NCBI RefSeq assembly: GCF_004519515.1
Contig: NZ_CP038145.1
Location: 1,530,001-1,594,000 of the forward strand
Source: Actinobacillus indolicus
GTDB taxonomy: Bacteria; Pseudomonadota; Gammaproteobacteria; Enterobacterales; Pasteurellaceae
DNA length: 64,000 nucleotides
Reading direction: 5' to 3'
Shown one piece after another: positions 10,629 through 19,097 of this stretch. A model generated the notes under the pieces. The model was not told the origin of the DNA and ran no database searches. It worked only from the letters and a program-made list of their open reading frames with translations. A program made the translations under genes and the position numbers. Each line of letters opens with the position of its first letter. The stretch's first letter is position 1.

Positions 10629-11117
10629 TCAAATTTCAAGAGATTTAAACTGTCGAGCAAAATAGATCAAACCAGTTTGAGGTTGTGTATCTATCTCATC
10701 AAGTTGCACGATAAAAATAGTATGAGTACCCACAGAGTGCGTATCAATAATTTTGCCATGAAGTGCGGTAATCGCTTCTTTTAACGCAAATTGCCCTGAT
10801 TTACCAACTTTCCAAATATCCCAAGAAAAACGTTCTTCCATGGTGCTTTCTAACATAGCAGCAAAGTGTTTGGCTAATGTCTCTTGTTGATGATTAAGCA
10901 CATTCACACAGACTTTGCCATTTTGTTTAATAATATCGTGTAAATCACTATTTTGATTTATGCAAAAGAGCAAGGTTGCAGGGGAATCTGTAACAGATGT
11001 AACTGACGAGATGGTCATGCCGACCTTTCCAGCAGTGCCATTACTTGTGACGATACTGACCGCTGACGGAAGATGTGCCATTGCATTTCTAAATTGTTGT
11101 ACTGAAAGTGTATTCAT
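10629..11117 (-). CDS. Flavin reductase domain protein (HpaC-like)
   Basis: A small FMN-binding split-barrel protein of the flavin reductase-like family, to which the reductase components of two-component monooxygenases belong. The motif MTISSVTSVTDSPATLLFCIN near residues 34-54 is typical. ATG 11117 follows ggaaagaataag; the longer frame to 11162 would overlap the upstream gene and lacks a site. No monooxygenase partner is nearby, so the physiological flavin acceptor is unknown. It begins one base after the stop of the dsDNA-mimic gene, so they are translationally coupled. Confidence 0.78.
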   Translation of the reverse strand: MNTLSVQQFRNAMAHLPSAVSIVTSNGTAGKVGMTISSVTSVTDSPATLLFCINQNSDLHDIIKQNGKVCVNVLNHQQETLAKHFAAMLESTMEERFSWDIWKVGKSGQFALKEAITALHGKIIDTHSVGTHTIFIVQLDEIDTQPQTGLIYFARQFKSLEI

Positions 11118-11118
11118 C

Positions 11119-11433
11119 TTATTCTTTCCAAACGACGTGATATTCTCTATTTTCAGCATCATGGGATATCAAAAAGCGAGCAAATACATCATCCATCACA
11201 TCTTGCTCATTGACTAATCCTACCCATACTTCTGCAAACGCATCTGGGTCGATCAATGTACCAATTTCTTGATCCCATTGATCGCTCGTTTCTACCATCT
11301 CTACTGCACCACGCTCTTCAAACTGTAAGTTAAAGAGCAAAATATCCGCAGGATCAAGGTTTTCCCCTGCCATTTCTAAGAATATATCGTAAGCAATGTC
11401 TATTGCTTCATCTGGCGTTAATTTTGTTGTCAT
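11119..11433 (-). CDS. yciU: dsDNA-mimic protein, HI1450/YciU family
   Basis: A 104-residue acidic protein rich in D and E throughout (for example LDPADILLFNLQFEERGAVE and TSDQWDQEIGTLIDPDAF). It matches the YciU/HI1450 family, whose structure mimics the charge of double-stranded DNA. The molecular partner in this organism is unknown. Before the IS insertion its start lay about 15 bases after the ychN stop, so the two were probably one transcript; now a 713-bp element separates them. Confidence 0.88.
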   Translation of the reverse strand: MTTKLTPDEAIDIAYDIFLEMAGENLDPADILLFNLQFEERGAVEMVETSDQWDQEIGTLIDPDAFAEVWVGLVNEQDVMDDVFARFLISHDAENREYHVVWKE

Positions 11434-11455
11434 TCTCTTCTCTTAATTAAAAATT

Positions 11456-12168
11456 GGGGCTGTAGTAGATTAGCACTTATGCTATACTACAAACATGAAG
11501 ATAACTCGTTGTAAATTAAGTAAAAAAGTTCAAATAAAACTGCTTGAATTTTTTGTTGCACAAGTTACTGCTAGAACAGCAAGTGATTTGCTTGGCATTC
11601 AGCACAATTCAGCAGCTTTATTTTACCGCAAAATCAGACTTGTGATAGAATATAATCTCAACCTTGAAGCTCACACTTTGTTTGATGGCGAAGTAGAGCT
11701 TGATGAAAGCTACTTCGGTGGCATTCGCAAAGGCAAGCGAGGTCGTGGAGCTGGTGGCAAAACAGCTGTATTTGGTCTTTTGAAGCGTAATGGCAAGGTT
11801 TATACTGTTGTTGTAAAAGATACCAAGCAAAGTACCTTAATGCCTATCATCTCAAGCAAAATCAAGCCAGATAGCATCGTTTACACAGATGGTTACAGAA
11901 GCTATAATGCTCTTGATGTGAGTGAGTTTAAACACTTTCGCATCAATCATTCCAAAGAGTTTGTCAAAGATCACAACCACATCAATGGCATTGAAAATTT
12001 CTGGTCTCAAGCCAAACGAGTACTTAGAAAATACAATGGCATTGACAAGAAAAACTTCCATCTTTTTATCAAAGAATGTGAGTTTAGATTTAACTACAGC
12101 ACACCATCTAATCAGCTTAAAATATTGAGAAAATGGTGTGGGATTTAGACCTTATCTACTACAGCCCC
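11456..12168 (+). mobile_element. IS1016-like insertion sequence (IS1595 family), complete
   Basis: Terminal inverted repeats GGGGCTGTAGTAGAT (11456-11470) and ATCTACTACAGCCCC (12154-12168) are perfect over 15 bases and continue with one mismatch. Both ends are flanked by the same 8 bases, TAAAAATT (11448-11455 and 12169-12176), the target duplication length known for this family. The single transposase gene is intact, so the element looks recent and possibly active. Confidence 0.95.
11495..12148 (+). CDS. IS1016-type transposase (IS1595 family, ISXO2-like)
   Basis: A 217-residue transposase with the ISXO2-like DDE domain. Catalytic-type residues appear in ELDESYFGG (first D, near 70), VYTDGYRSY (second D, near 128) and the late NGIENFWSQAKR with its conserved glutamate/asparagine region. 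A helix-turn-helix-like segment lies at about residues 20-40. The frame is full length for IS1016. It is transcribed against the surrounding minus-strand operon. Confidence 0.93.
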   Translation: MKITRCKLSKKVQIKLLEFFVAQVTARTASDLLGIQHNSAALFYRKIRLVIEYNLNLEAHTLFDGEVELDESYFGGIRKGKRGRGAGGKTAVFGLLKRNGKVYTVVVKDTKQSTLMPIISSKIKPDSIVYTDGYRSYNALDVSEFKHFRINHSKEFVKDHNHINGIENFWSQAKRVLRKYNGIDKKNFHLFIKECEFRFNYSTPSNQLKILRKWCGI

Positions 12169-12518
12169 TAAAAATTTAATACTTTGTCGGCTTCAATAGT
12201 CCAATCGGCTAACTCAGCTAAAGTGCCAATTTCTACGCCATCTGCGAGCGGTAATGCGCTAATACCACGTGCATTAGTACAGGTTTTGCAGAGTTTAACG
12301 ATAGCGCCTTGCGCTGTCAAAATCTCAAGCATCTGTTGGGCGTGGTAGCTTTCTGTTGGACTTTGTTTTGCAAGTCCTGCAACAACAGCATCAGACATTA
12401 AGAAGAGTTTAATTTCAGCTTGATGCTGTTCTTGAATTTGTAACGCTAAGCGCAAACCACTAAAAAAGGTTTCATTGCCATAAGGGGCTGAGTTAATGAT
12501 AAAGAGTAGCTTTGTCAT
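12168..12518 (-). CDS. ychN: DsrE-family protein YchN
   Basis: A 116-residue DsrE/DsrF-like protein closely resembling E. coli YchN: NSAPYGNETFF at the start, LFLMSDAVVAGL, QQMLEILTAQGA, KLCKTCTNARGIS and ADKVLNF at the end. The family is hexameric; members such as TusBCD move sulphur, and the cysteines in KLCKTC may be relevant, but YchN's own role is not established. The last base of its stop codon is the last base of the IS1016-like element: the ancestral TAA has become TAG without changing the protein. Confidence 0.9.
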   Translation of the reverse strand: MTKLLFIINSAPYGNETFFSGLRLALQIQEQHQAEIKLFLMSDAVVAGLAKQSPTESYHAQQMLEILTAQGAIVKLCKTCTNARGISALPLADGVEIGTLAELADWTIEADKVLNF

Positions 12519-12782
12519 AGTTGCTCCAAAGTCACAAGCGGTGAGATTTTCACGATTTTTTACAAATTTTCAACATTATAGCGGTTTAAAAGCGTTTAGA
12601 AATAAGATTTACATATAATATATAAATAAAATAACTGATTTAGATTAAGCAATCGATGAGTCAGATAGTCTGTATTGAAATTGTATGTAGGTGATAGGGA
12701 TTTCTAGAAGAACGAATATTTATTTGCAATATCTAGATTGATATTTATTATTGGGGGAAAGATATAAATGTAAGTAAAAACT
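12519..12782. other. AT-rich intergenic stretch
   Basis: Between ychN and the ycaR terminator I see one uptake signal (12534-12542) and then a very AT-rich run (about 12590-12780) with no reading frame of interest. It presumably holds the ychN promoter on the minus strand, but I cannot place it. Confidence 0.5.
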
Positions 12783-12818
12783 GGCCTAAAGCTTGTTGTG
12801 ATAAAGCTTTAGGCCTTT
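12783..12818. terminator. Strong bidirectional hairpin after ycaR
   Basis: GGCCTAAAGCTT (12783-12794) and AAGCTTTAGGCC (12804-12815) form a perfect 12-bp stem. On the minus strand a TTTTT run follows two bases later, and on the plus strand TTTT follows directly. It probably ends the lpxK-ycaR transcript. Confidence 0.8.
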
Positions 12819-12843
12819 TGCTCCATGCTTTTTAAAAAGTGAT

Positions 12844-13008
12844 TTAATCAATAGCGTAACTTTTCTCTGGCAGCAACACAGGAATGCCATTTTCAATCGG
12901 ATAAGCGACATTCGCCAAACGGCTAATTAAACGGTTGTTTTCTTTATCCCACTCTAATTTTGTCTGGGTGATTGGGCAAGCGATAGTATTAAGCAGTTTT
13001 TCGTTCAT
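12844..13008 (-). CDS. ycaR: Trm112/UPF0434 family protein YcaR
   Basis: This 54-residue gene reads MNEKLLNTIACPITQTKLEW at its start and ends ...VLLPEKSYAID. It matches the short YcaR/Trm112-like family that in many proteobacteria lies directly after lpxK. The family has a small zinc-ribbon-like fold, but here only one cysteine (C11) is present, so metal binding is doubtful. Its first 20 bases overlap the end of lpxK, implying translational coupling. The function in bacteria is unproven. Confidence 0.88.
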   Translation of the reverse strand: MNEKLLNTIACPITQTKLEWDKENNRLISRLANVAYPIENGIPVLLPEKSYAID

Positions 13009-13990
13009 TCTGTTTTCTCACTAATTCAAGGGCGGGTTCTAATAAACAAGCGGTATCTTGTGCTGAAAATTTTGCAGAAACAGGCACATACCACCAATTT
13101 GGTTGAGCAAAGCTACGGCATTTTACCGCATCTTTTTCGGTCATTAATAGCGGTAAGCCGTCTTTCTGCAAAGGTTCGATGATTTCTAATGCGTAAGGCT
13201 GATGATCAGAGAAGCCATAGCTCGCTTTAAGTTGAATACCAAGATCTTGTAACATCATAAAAAAGCGAGGCGGATAGCCAATGCCAGCAAGGGCAATCAC
13301 AGGCTGATGATAAAAATCGGTTATCGGTTTTTTCTCACCTGTTTTTAGATTGATCGTCCATTCAGGTTCTAACTGCATTAGATGTTCGCCGGCTTGTGCA
13401 GATTTTCCGTTGCAAATCACCGCTTGCACCGATTTTAAACGGCTTGGAAGCTCTCTTAAGCCCCCTGCCGGTAAGACAAATCCGTTGCCAAAACGACGCT
13501 CACCATCGACAACAACCCACTCCATATCTCGTTCAAGGGCGTAATGTTGTAGGCCATCATCAGTAATAATTAGATCTAGCTCAAATTGGCTCAATAATAG
13601 CTCAATGCTTTGTCGGCGGTTCGGAGAAATTGCCACAGGGGCGAGTGTCCGTTGAGCAATGAGTACAGGCTCGTCGCCCATTAGTTCGGGATCGCTATCG
13701 GCAGTCACTAACTGTGGGAATTGCTTGTTTTTTCCACCATAACCACGAGAGATAACACCAACTTTCACGCCACGCTGTTGAAGCTGTTCGACCAACCACA
13801 CGACAACAGGTGTTTTGCCATTTCCGCCAACGGAGATGTTTCCCACCACTAAGACTGGCACTGGTGAGCGGTAAGATGTCAGGATTTTTTTGCGATATAA
13901 CATCACTCGAATTTGGCTAATTAGCCAAAAGAGTAACGAGAATGGAGCAAGTAGCCAAGTGATAAGAGATGTTGTTTGCCAGATTTTCAT
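12989..13990 (-). CDS. lpxK: Tetraacyldisaccharide 4'-kinase
   Basis: Phosphorylates the 4' position of the lipid A disaccharide precursor at the inner membrane, the sixth step of the Raetz pathway. An N-terminal membrane helix lies at about residues 10-26 (LLAPFSLLFWLISQIRVM), followed by a P-loop VVGNISVGGNGKTPVVVWL near residue 50 and SRGYGGK after it. ATG 13990 (MKIWQTTSLITW) gives the usual length of about 333 residues; the frame continues upstream to 14068 but that would overlap clpX. An uptake signal lies inside the C-terminal coding part (13046-13054). Confidence 0.93.
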   Translation of the reverse strand: MKIWQTTSLITWLLAPFSLLFWLISQIRVMLYRKKILTSYRSPVPVLVVGNISVGGNGKTPVVVWLVEQLQQRGVKVGVISRGYGGKNKQFPQLVTADSDPELMGDEPVLIAQRTLAPVAISPNRRQSIELLLSQFELDLIITDDGLQHYALERDMEWVVVDGERRFGNGFVLPAGGLRELPSRLKSVQAVICNGKSAQAGEHLMQLEPEWTINLKTGEKKPITDFYHQPVIALAGIGYPPRFFMMLQDLGIQLKASYGFSDHQPYALEIIEPLQKDGLPLLMTEKDAVKCRSFAQPNWWYVPVSAKFSAQDTACLLEPALELVRKQNERKTA

Positions 13991-14033
13991 ACTTTCTTCT
14001 AATGATAATGGGGCATAAATGCCCCTTATTAAG

Positions 14034-15284
14034 TTACTCCACCTTAGGCTTTTCACCTTTCTCAACACAGTTTTTACCCACTGTCACTTTACTTGCTTTC
14101 AATGATGGTAAATCATACATCGTGTCGAGTAACAAGTTTTCCACGATAGAACGTAGCCCCCTTGCCCCTGTTTTGCGAGAAATCGCTTTTTGAGCAATCG
14201 CCACTAAAGCATCTTTGGTGAATTTTAATTCCACACCTTCCATTTTGAACAAGGCTTGATACTGCTTAATAATCGCGTTTTTCGGCTCTGTCAAAATATT
14301 AATAAGTGCTTTCTCATCAAGTTCTTCAAGCGGTGTGATAACAGGCAAACGCCCGATTAACTCTGGAATTAAACCAAATTTCACCAAATCTTCAGGCTCA
14401 ACTTGTTTGAATAATTCAGTGAGTGCCTGACGATCTTTATCTTTCTTCAATTCCGCTTTAAAGCCAATTCCACCTTGTGTATTTGTTCGAGCTTCGACAA
14501 TTTTATCTAGCCCAGCAAATGCACCACCGCAGATAAAGAGAATTTTAGACGTATCGACTGGAATTGTTTCTTGTTTCGGGTGTTTGCGTCCACCCTGTGG
14601 ATTGATATTCGCAATAGTGCCTTCAATCAATTTAAGTAACGCTTGCTGAACCCCTTCACCGGATACATCACGGGTCAATGATGGATTTTCTGATTTACGG
14701 GTAATTTTGTCGATTTCATCAATAAAAATAATGCCACGTTCAGCCTGATCTTTATCAAAATCACACTTCATCAGCAATTTTTGGATCACATTTTCAACAT
14801 CTTCACCCACATAACCAGCTTGCGTCAGCGTTGTTGCATCAGCCACAGCAAAAGGCACATTTAAACGGCGCGCCAAGGTTTCTGCCAACAATGTTTTACC
14901 ACTTCCTGTAGGGCCGATAAGCAAAATGTTACTTTTACCCAACTCAACGCCTTCACTCTCTTTATTGTCAGACAGTGCATTGCGTAAGCGTTTGTAGTGG
15001 TTATAGACCGCAACGGACAATACCTTTTTAGCGTGTTCTTGTCCGATCACATAATCATCTAAATGTGCGTGAATTTCGTGTGGGGTAGGCACATTGCCTA
15101 ACACATCTTGGCTCTCAGCTTCATTTTCATCAATCAATGGTTCGTCTGTTCCATTAATTAACGCATAAGACTCTTCAATACATTCGTTACAAATATGCCC
15201 TTCTGTACCTTCAATTAACGCATCAACTTCATTACGACGCTTCCCACAAAAGCTACAATGTGGTTCTTTCTCAAAATTTGCCAT
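14034..15284 (-). CDS. clpX: ATP-dependent Clp protease ATP-binding subunit ClpX
   Basis: A AAA+ unfoldase that feeds substrates to ClpP. An N-terminal zinc-binding domain (CSFCGKRRNEVD...CNEC, residues 10-38) precedes the AAA+ module: Walker A GPTGSGKT near residue 123, Walker B IIFIDEID near 186, sensor and GARGLRS regions at the C-terminus. The 416 residues are normal. It starts 6 bases after clpP and is in the same transcript. The hairpin AAGGGGCATTTATGCCCC at 14009-14030 lies just after it and may be a weak terminator. Confidence 0.97.
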   Translation of the reverse strand: MANFEKEPHCSFCGKRRNEVDALIEGTEGHICNECIEESYALINGTDEPLIDENEAESQDVLGNVPTPHEIHAHLDDYVIGQEHAKKVLSVAVYNHYKRLRNALSDNKESEGVELGKSNILLIGPTGSGKTLLAETLARRLNVPFAVADATTLTQAGYVGEDVENVIQKLLMKCDFDKDQAERGIIFIDEIDKITRKSENPSLTRDVSGEGVQQALLKLIEGTIANINPQGGRKHPKQETIPVDTSKILFICGGAFAGLDKIVEARTNTQGGIGFKAELKKDKDRQALTELFKQVEPEDLVKFGLIPELIGRLPVITPLEELDEKALINILTEPKNAIIKQYQALFKMEGVELKFTKDALVAIAQKAISRKTGARGLRSIVENLLLDTMYDLPSLKASKVTVGKNCVEKGEKPKVE

Positions 15285-15290
15285 TATTCA

Positions 15291-15872
15291 CTATCTCTTT
15301 GTTACAACGTCATCAACTAAGCCGTAGGCTTTTGCTTCTTCCGCAGACATAAAATTATCACGTTCTGTATCTTGAGCCACTTTCTCAAAAGGCTGTGAAC
15401 AATGTTCTGCCATTTTGCGTGTTAGCATCTCTTTCAATTTTAAAATTTCTTGTGCGTGAATTTGAATATCCGTCGCTTGCCCACGATAACCGCCTAAAGG
15501 CTGGTGGATCATCACACGAGAGTTAGGTAATGCAAAACGCTTACCTTTCGCCCCTGCGGATAATAAAAATGCTCCCATTGAACAGGCTTGCCCCATACAC
15601 AATGTAGAGACATCAGGTTTAATAAAGTTCATCGTATCGTAAATCGCTAAACCTGCAGTGACTACACCGCCAGGGGAATTAATATAAAGATAAATATCTT
15701 TTTCAGGATCTTCTGCTTCTAAAAAGAGCATTTGAGCAATAATTAATTTCGCCATTTCATCTTCAACACCGCCATTTAAGAAAATAATACGTTCTTTCAA
15801 CAGACGGGAATAAATATCATAGGCACGTTCGCCTTTTGAGCTTTGCTCAACGACCATAGGGATTACAGACAT
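15291..15872 (-). CDS. clpP: ATP-dependent Clp protease proteolytic subunit ClpP
   Basis: The serine peptidase core of ClpXP. The catalytic triad is visible: serine in MGQACSMGAFLL, histidine in VMIHQPLGG and aspartate in DTERDNFMS. The cysteine before the serine differs from the commoner alanine and is not expected to matter. The 193 residues include the usual short N-terminal extension. AAAGGAAT precedes the ATG. Confidence 0.97.
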   Translation of the reverse strand: MSVIPMVVEQSSKGERAYDIYSRLLKERIIFLNGGVEDEMAKLIIAQMLFLEAEDPEKDIYLYINSPGGVVTAGLAIYDTMNFIKPDVSTLCMGQACSMGAFLLSAGAKGKRFALPNSRVMIHQPLGGYRGQATDIQIHAQEILKLKEMLTRKMAEHCSQPFEKVAQDTERDNFMSAEEAKAYGLVDDVVTKR

Positions 15873-15970
15873 TTTCTATTCCTTTTATAAATCGGTAAAA
15901 ATCGGGGGATTTTAACAAAAAATCGCAGTATGATATAGCCTTTTATCGTTGATATACTTACTAGGATTTT

Positions 15971-16366
15971 ATGACATTTGATGAAATCAATGCCCAGTTT
16001 GCCCTTTGCAAATCTTGGGAAGAAAGATACCGCTTGTTAATTCAATTAAGCCGTCAATTACCCAAACCAACCGAACAACAGCTTGAGCAGTGGCAAGAAA
16101 TTCACGGGTGCGAAAGCCGTTTATGGTTTGATTTTCATCTTGAGCCACGTCAAGTACAAGGTTATAGCGACGCTCGTTTAATGCAGGGGGTGTTAGTGGT
16201 GTTGATTGCTTTTGTTACGGAAAAATCAGCTGAAGCATTGCAATTATTTGAAATTCAAACGCTTTTTGATGATTTGCAAATAACTCGCCACTTAACAAGT
16301 ACAAGGTTAAATGGGCTTCAGCAATTACAAAACATTATTCGAGAAAAGTCTCATTTCTCTATTTAA
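15971..16366 (+). CDS. sufE: SufE/CsdE-family sulphur acceptor
   Basis: A small protein that accepts persulphide sulphur from a cysteine desulphurase for Fe-S cluster assembly. The conserved active cysteine lies in HGCESRLWF near residue 49, and the C-terminal part has the family pattern HLTSTRLNGLQQL. The sequence sits between E. coli SufE and CsdE, so the exact name is uncertain. No sufS, csdA or other cluster gene is adjacent. Its end overlaps the convergent pilW by 8 bases. Confidence 0.83.
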   Translation: MTFDEINAQFALCKSWEERYRLLIQLSRQLPKPTEQQLEQWQEIHGCESRLWFDFHLEPRQVQGYSDARLMQGVLVVLIAFVTEKSAEALQLFEIQTLFDDLQITRHLTSTRLNGLQQLQNIIREKSHFSI

Positions 16367-16937
16367 AAAGCGGGCGAAGTTTATCTGCCCTTGTTTGATC
16401 TAATTTCGCCAAAGCCTCTAAAGCCTCATTTTGTTTAGCCACATTCTTTTCCATATTGGCACATAAGGCGATATTTTCTAGTGTATCTGCTTGATTATAA
16501 TAGGCTTCTTGACTGGTTAATGCCGTTTCAAATTGCTGATAGGCTTTGTCGAATTGCTTTTGTTTACAGAGAAAGGTACCGTAGTTATTCAATACATCGG
16601 GACGAAATTGGTTGCTTTTGCTCTGTGTTTTACTTAACTTCAGGGCTTGTTGGTAGGCTTCTTCTGCTTTTGGGCTATCGCCGGTTTGTTGGTAATAATA
16701 GGCAAGTACAGAGTGCGGTAAATAGTCTTTTGCATCGTGTTCAAGCGCTTTGTCGATGTTCTCTTTCGCTTTTGGAAAATCAGATTGCTCAAGGTAAGCC
16801 AGTGCTAAATTAATGCGAGCTTTGACGGCTTCTGAACGGTTAAAATCCACCTTTGCGGTTTGATTTGTACAAGCAACAAGCCATAACGCCACACTACAAG
16901 CGGTCAAATTACGGAAAAATTTTGCGAAGGTCATCAT
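16359..16937 (-). CDS. pilW: Type IV pilus biogenesis lipoprotein PilW/PilF
   Basis: An outer-membrane pilotin-type lipoprotein needed for secretin assembly in type IV pili; in Pasteurellaceae pili also serve DNA uptake. A lipoprotein signal ends at the lipobox LWLVAC (about residues 18-23). TPR repeats follow (ARINLALAYLEQSDFPKAKENIDKALEHD and the next two repeats). AGGAG precedes the ATG pair. An uptake signal lies within the signal-peptide coding region (16896-16904). It is single and convergent with the SufE-family gene. Confidence 0.86.
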   Translation of the reverse strand: MMTFAKFFRNLTACSVALWLVACTNQTAKVDFNRSEAVKARINLALAYLEQSDFPKAKENIDKALEHDAKDYLPHSVLAYYYQQTGDSPKAEEAYQQALKLSKTQSKSNQFRPDVLNNYGTFLCKQKQFDKAYQQFETALTSQEAYYNQADTLENIALCANMEKNVAKQNEALEALAKLDQTRADKLRPLFK

Positions 16938-16962
16938 TTAACTCCTAGATTTAAAGTAAATT

Positions 16963-17045
16963 GTAGGGACGCCACGCTTGGCGTCCTTTAAGTATTACTT
17001 TTACACAAGCCTAGATTAAACGGACGCCAAGCGTGGCGTCCCTAC
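16963..17045. repeat. GTAG-headed inverted palindrome pair
   Basis: A hairpin starting GTAGGGACGCC...GGCGTCC (16963-16986) is followed 36 bases later by its inverted copy ending in GGCGTCCCTAC (17045). Each arm is itself a palindrome and the two are inverse to each other, as in bacterial REP pairs. It fills the gap between rlmN and pilW and may also act as the rlmN terminator. Confidence 0.8.
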
Positions 17046-17064
17046 ATCTTTCTTATATCTGTCT

Positions 17065-18225
17065 TTATTGATTTTGAACCGCAATCCCTTCGCCAAATTT
17101 ACGTTTTTCAAGGGTGCGTTTAGTGCGGTCAATCACATCACCAGCAAGCTGTCCGCAGGCAGCATCAATATCATCACCTCGAGTTTTACGTACTGTCACC
17201 GTAAAACCATATTCCATCAAAGTTTTTTGGAAGCGATCAATACGTGTATTTGAACTCTTCGCATAAGGTGCTTCTGGGAACGGGTTCCACGGGATTAAGT
17301 TGATTTTACTTGGGGTATTTTTTAATACTTCAGCAAGCTGATGGGCGTGTTCCACATCATCATTGACGTGACTTAACATCACATACTCAATCGTCACTTT
17401 ACCGTGATTAGCGTTTGATACTTCCAAGTATTTATTCACCGAATCAATTAACATTTTAATGTTATATTTTTTATTCAGCGGAATTAATTCATTACGCAAC
17501 TCATCATTTGGTGCGTGCAATGAAATTGCCAACGCCACATCAATCTGCTCACGCATTTTATCCAACGCAGGCACAACCCCTGATGTAGAAAGGGTCACAC
17601 GGCGTTTAGACAGACCATAAGCAAAATCGTCTAACATAATTTCCATTGCCGGAATAACGTTATTCATATTTAGCAATGGCTCACCCATTCCCATCATTAC
17701 CACATTGGTAATCGGACGAATACCCGTTACACCAAAGTTACCGATAATTTTTGAAGCTCGCCACACCTGCCCGATAATTTCAGATACGCTCAAATTACGG
17801 TTAAAGCCTTGCTGTGCCGTTGAGCAGAAAGTACAAGCCAAGGCACAACCCACCTGCGAAGAAACACACAAGGTAGCACGATCATCTTCTGGGATATATA
17901 CCGTTTCAATTTGCTGGTCGCCAACCCACATCGCCCATTTGATTGTACCGTCGGCAGAACGTTGTTCTACGGCAACTTCAGGTGCTTTAATTTCAGCGAT
18001 CCGTTTTAATTTTTCACGCAACACCTTGTTGATGTTGGTCATATTATCAAAATTATCTTCACCAAAATGATAAATCCATTTCATCAGCTGATCGGCACGG
18101 AATGGTTTCTCGCCCATCTCCGCAAACAGTTCACGCATCTGCTGACGGTTTAGGTTTAATAAGTTAATTTTTTCAGTTTTGGTTGAATTGCAACTTACGT
18201 CCGTTGCTTGAATTTGTTCAGACAT
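17065..18225 (-). CDS. rlmN: 23S rRNA A2503 / tRNA A37 C2-methyltransferase RlmN
   Basis: A dual-specificity radical-SAM enzyme methylating C2 of A2503 in 23S rRNA and A37 in some tRNAs. The radical-SAM cluster motif CALACTFC (CxxxCxxC) is near residues 127-134, and the resolving cysteine region DDIDAACGQLAG near 355. The length of 386 residues is usual. The gene is single, bounded by repeats and by an intergenic stretch (18226-18467) holding one uptake signal (18407-18415). Confidence 0.95.
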   Translation of the reverse strand: MSEQIQATDVSCNSTKTEKINLLNLNRQQMRELFAEMGEKPFRADQLMKWIYHFGEDNFDNMTNINKVLREKLKRIAEIKAPEVAVEQRSADGTIKWAMWVGDQQIETVYIPEDDRATLCVSSQVGCALACTFCSTAQQGFNRNLSVSEIIGQVWRASKIIGNFGVTGIRPITNVVMMGMGEPLLNMNNVIPAMEIMLDDFAYGLSKRRVTLSTSGVVPALDKMREQIDVALAISLHAPNDELRNELIPLNKKYNIKMLIDSVNKYLEVSNANHGKVTIEYVMLSHVNDDVEHAHQLAEVLKNTPSKINLIPWNPFPEAPYAKSSNTRIDRFQKTLMEYGFTVTVRKTRGDDIDAACGQLAGDVIDRTKRTLEKRKFGEGIAVQNQ

Positions 18226-18467
18226 TGTTTGAAAGCCTCGTTGTTACACGGTTTGTGGCAAAAGGTTAGTTTTGCTAGGGTTTAGTTAAATTAAAGTCGG
18301 CAATTCTACTGTTGTCTGCTTGTTTAGGCTAGTGATTTTTACAAGATTTGAAAAGTTGAAATAATGAATTTTTCGATGGGGATCACAAAAATAACAAAAT
18401 GAAAATACAAGCGGTTAGATAAAACAAAAAGTTTGCAAAATAAAAAGGATATTGATGAAAAGTAAAG

Positions 18468-18543
18468 TGGTGGGCGATACCGGTCTCGAACCAGTGACCC
18501 CCTCCTTGTAAGGGAGGTGCTCTCCCAACTGAGCTAATCGCCC
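18468..18543 (-). tRNA. tRNA-Val (TAC)
   Basis: On the minus strand it reads GGGCGATTAGCTCAGTTGGG, has the anticodon TAC in a seven-base loop and ends with encoded CCA. It is the fourth and last copy in a tandem array. Confidence 0.97.
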
Positions 18544-18585
18544 GAATACCTTGCGGTTTCGACTAGTTTAAACACTTGGATTAAG

Positions 18586-18661
18586 TGGTGGGCGATACCG
18601 GTCTCGAACCAGTGACCCCCTCCTTGTAAGGGAGGTGCTCTCCCAACTGAGCTAATCGCCC
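18586..18661 (-). tRNA. tRNA-Val (TAC)
   Basis: A 76-base copy identical to the neighbouring tRNA-Val genes, encoded CCA included. The spacers between copies differ in sequence. Confidence 0.97.
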
Positions 18662-18718
18662 ACTTAAGATAAGCATTTAAACTAATGGGAAGTTTGAAAG
18701 GTTGGTACTTTAAAAAAG

Positions 18719-18794
18719 TGGTGGGCGATACCGGTCTCGAACCAGTGACCCCCTCCTTGTAAGGGAGGTGCTCTCCCAACTGAGCTAATCGCCC
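18719..18794 (-). tRNA. tRNA-Val (TAC)
   Basis: The second gene of the array in the direction of transcription, identical over 76 bases to the others. Confidence 0.97.
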
Positions 18795-18840
18795 TTTTCA
18801 AACTAAATTAGATTGTAACAACGGACTTCAAAAGTTGAAG

Positions 18841-18916
18841 TGGTGGGCGATACCGGTCTCGAACCAGTGACCCCCTCCTTGTAAGGGAGGTGCTCTCCCA
18901 ACTGAGCTAATCGCCC
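18841..18916 (-). tRNA. tRNA-Val (TAC)
   Basis: The first gene of the four-copy array, directly behind the promoter at 18933-18960. Confidence 0.97.
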
Positions 18917-18932
18917 GTCGTTGTGGGGTGGC

Positions 18933-18960
18933 ATTATAGAGTTCAAAAATTTTCAGTCAA
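18933..18960 (-). promoter_or_regulatory. Promoter of the tRNA-Val array
   Basis: On the minus strand TTGACT (18960-18955) and TATAAT (18938-18933) are separated by 16 bases. The bases after the -10 box are G+C rich (ccacccc), the discriminator type found at stringently controlled stable-RNA promoters. Confidence 0.85.
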
Positions 18961-19097
18961 TCCATTTTTGCTATTTTTTACTTGTTCGTTGAATTTTTCG
19001 CCCAAATTGCTGATTTTCTACTAGGATTTCCGCTCAAGAGGGGTAAAATACCGAGATCTGTTTGTTTAAAAACATTGTTGAAAATATAGGCGATAAT

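Noticed and set aside
14009..14030. Fur-box-like or terminator sequence between clpX and lpxK
   Set aside because: The taatgataat stretch is too short for a Fur box, and the hairpin lacks a T-run; I mention it only as a possible weak terminator.
13991..14068. N-terminal extension of LpxK
   Set aside because: It would overlap clpX and adds residues unlike LpxK; ATG 13990 matches the family start.
18468..18916. CRISPR-like regular repeats with unique spacers
   Set aside because: The repeats are 76-base tRNA-Val genes with encoded CCA, and spacing is irregular; no cas gene is present.
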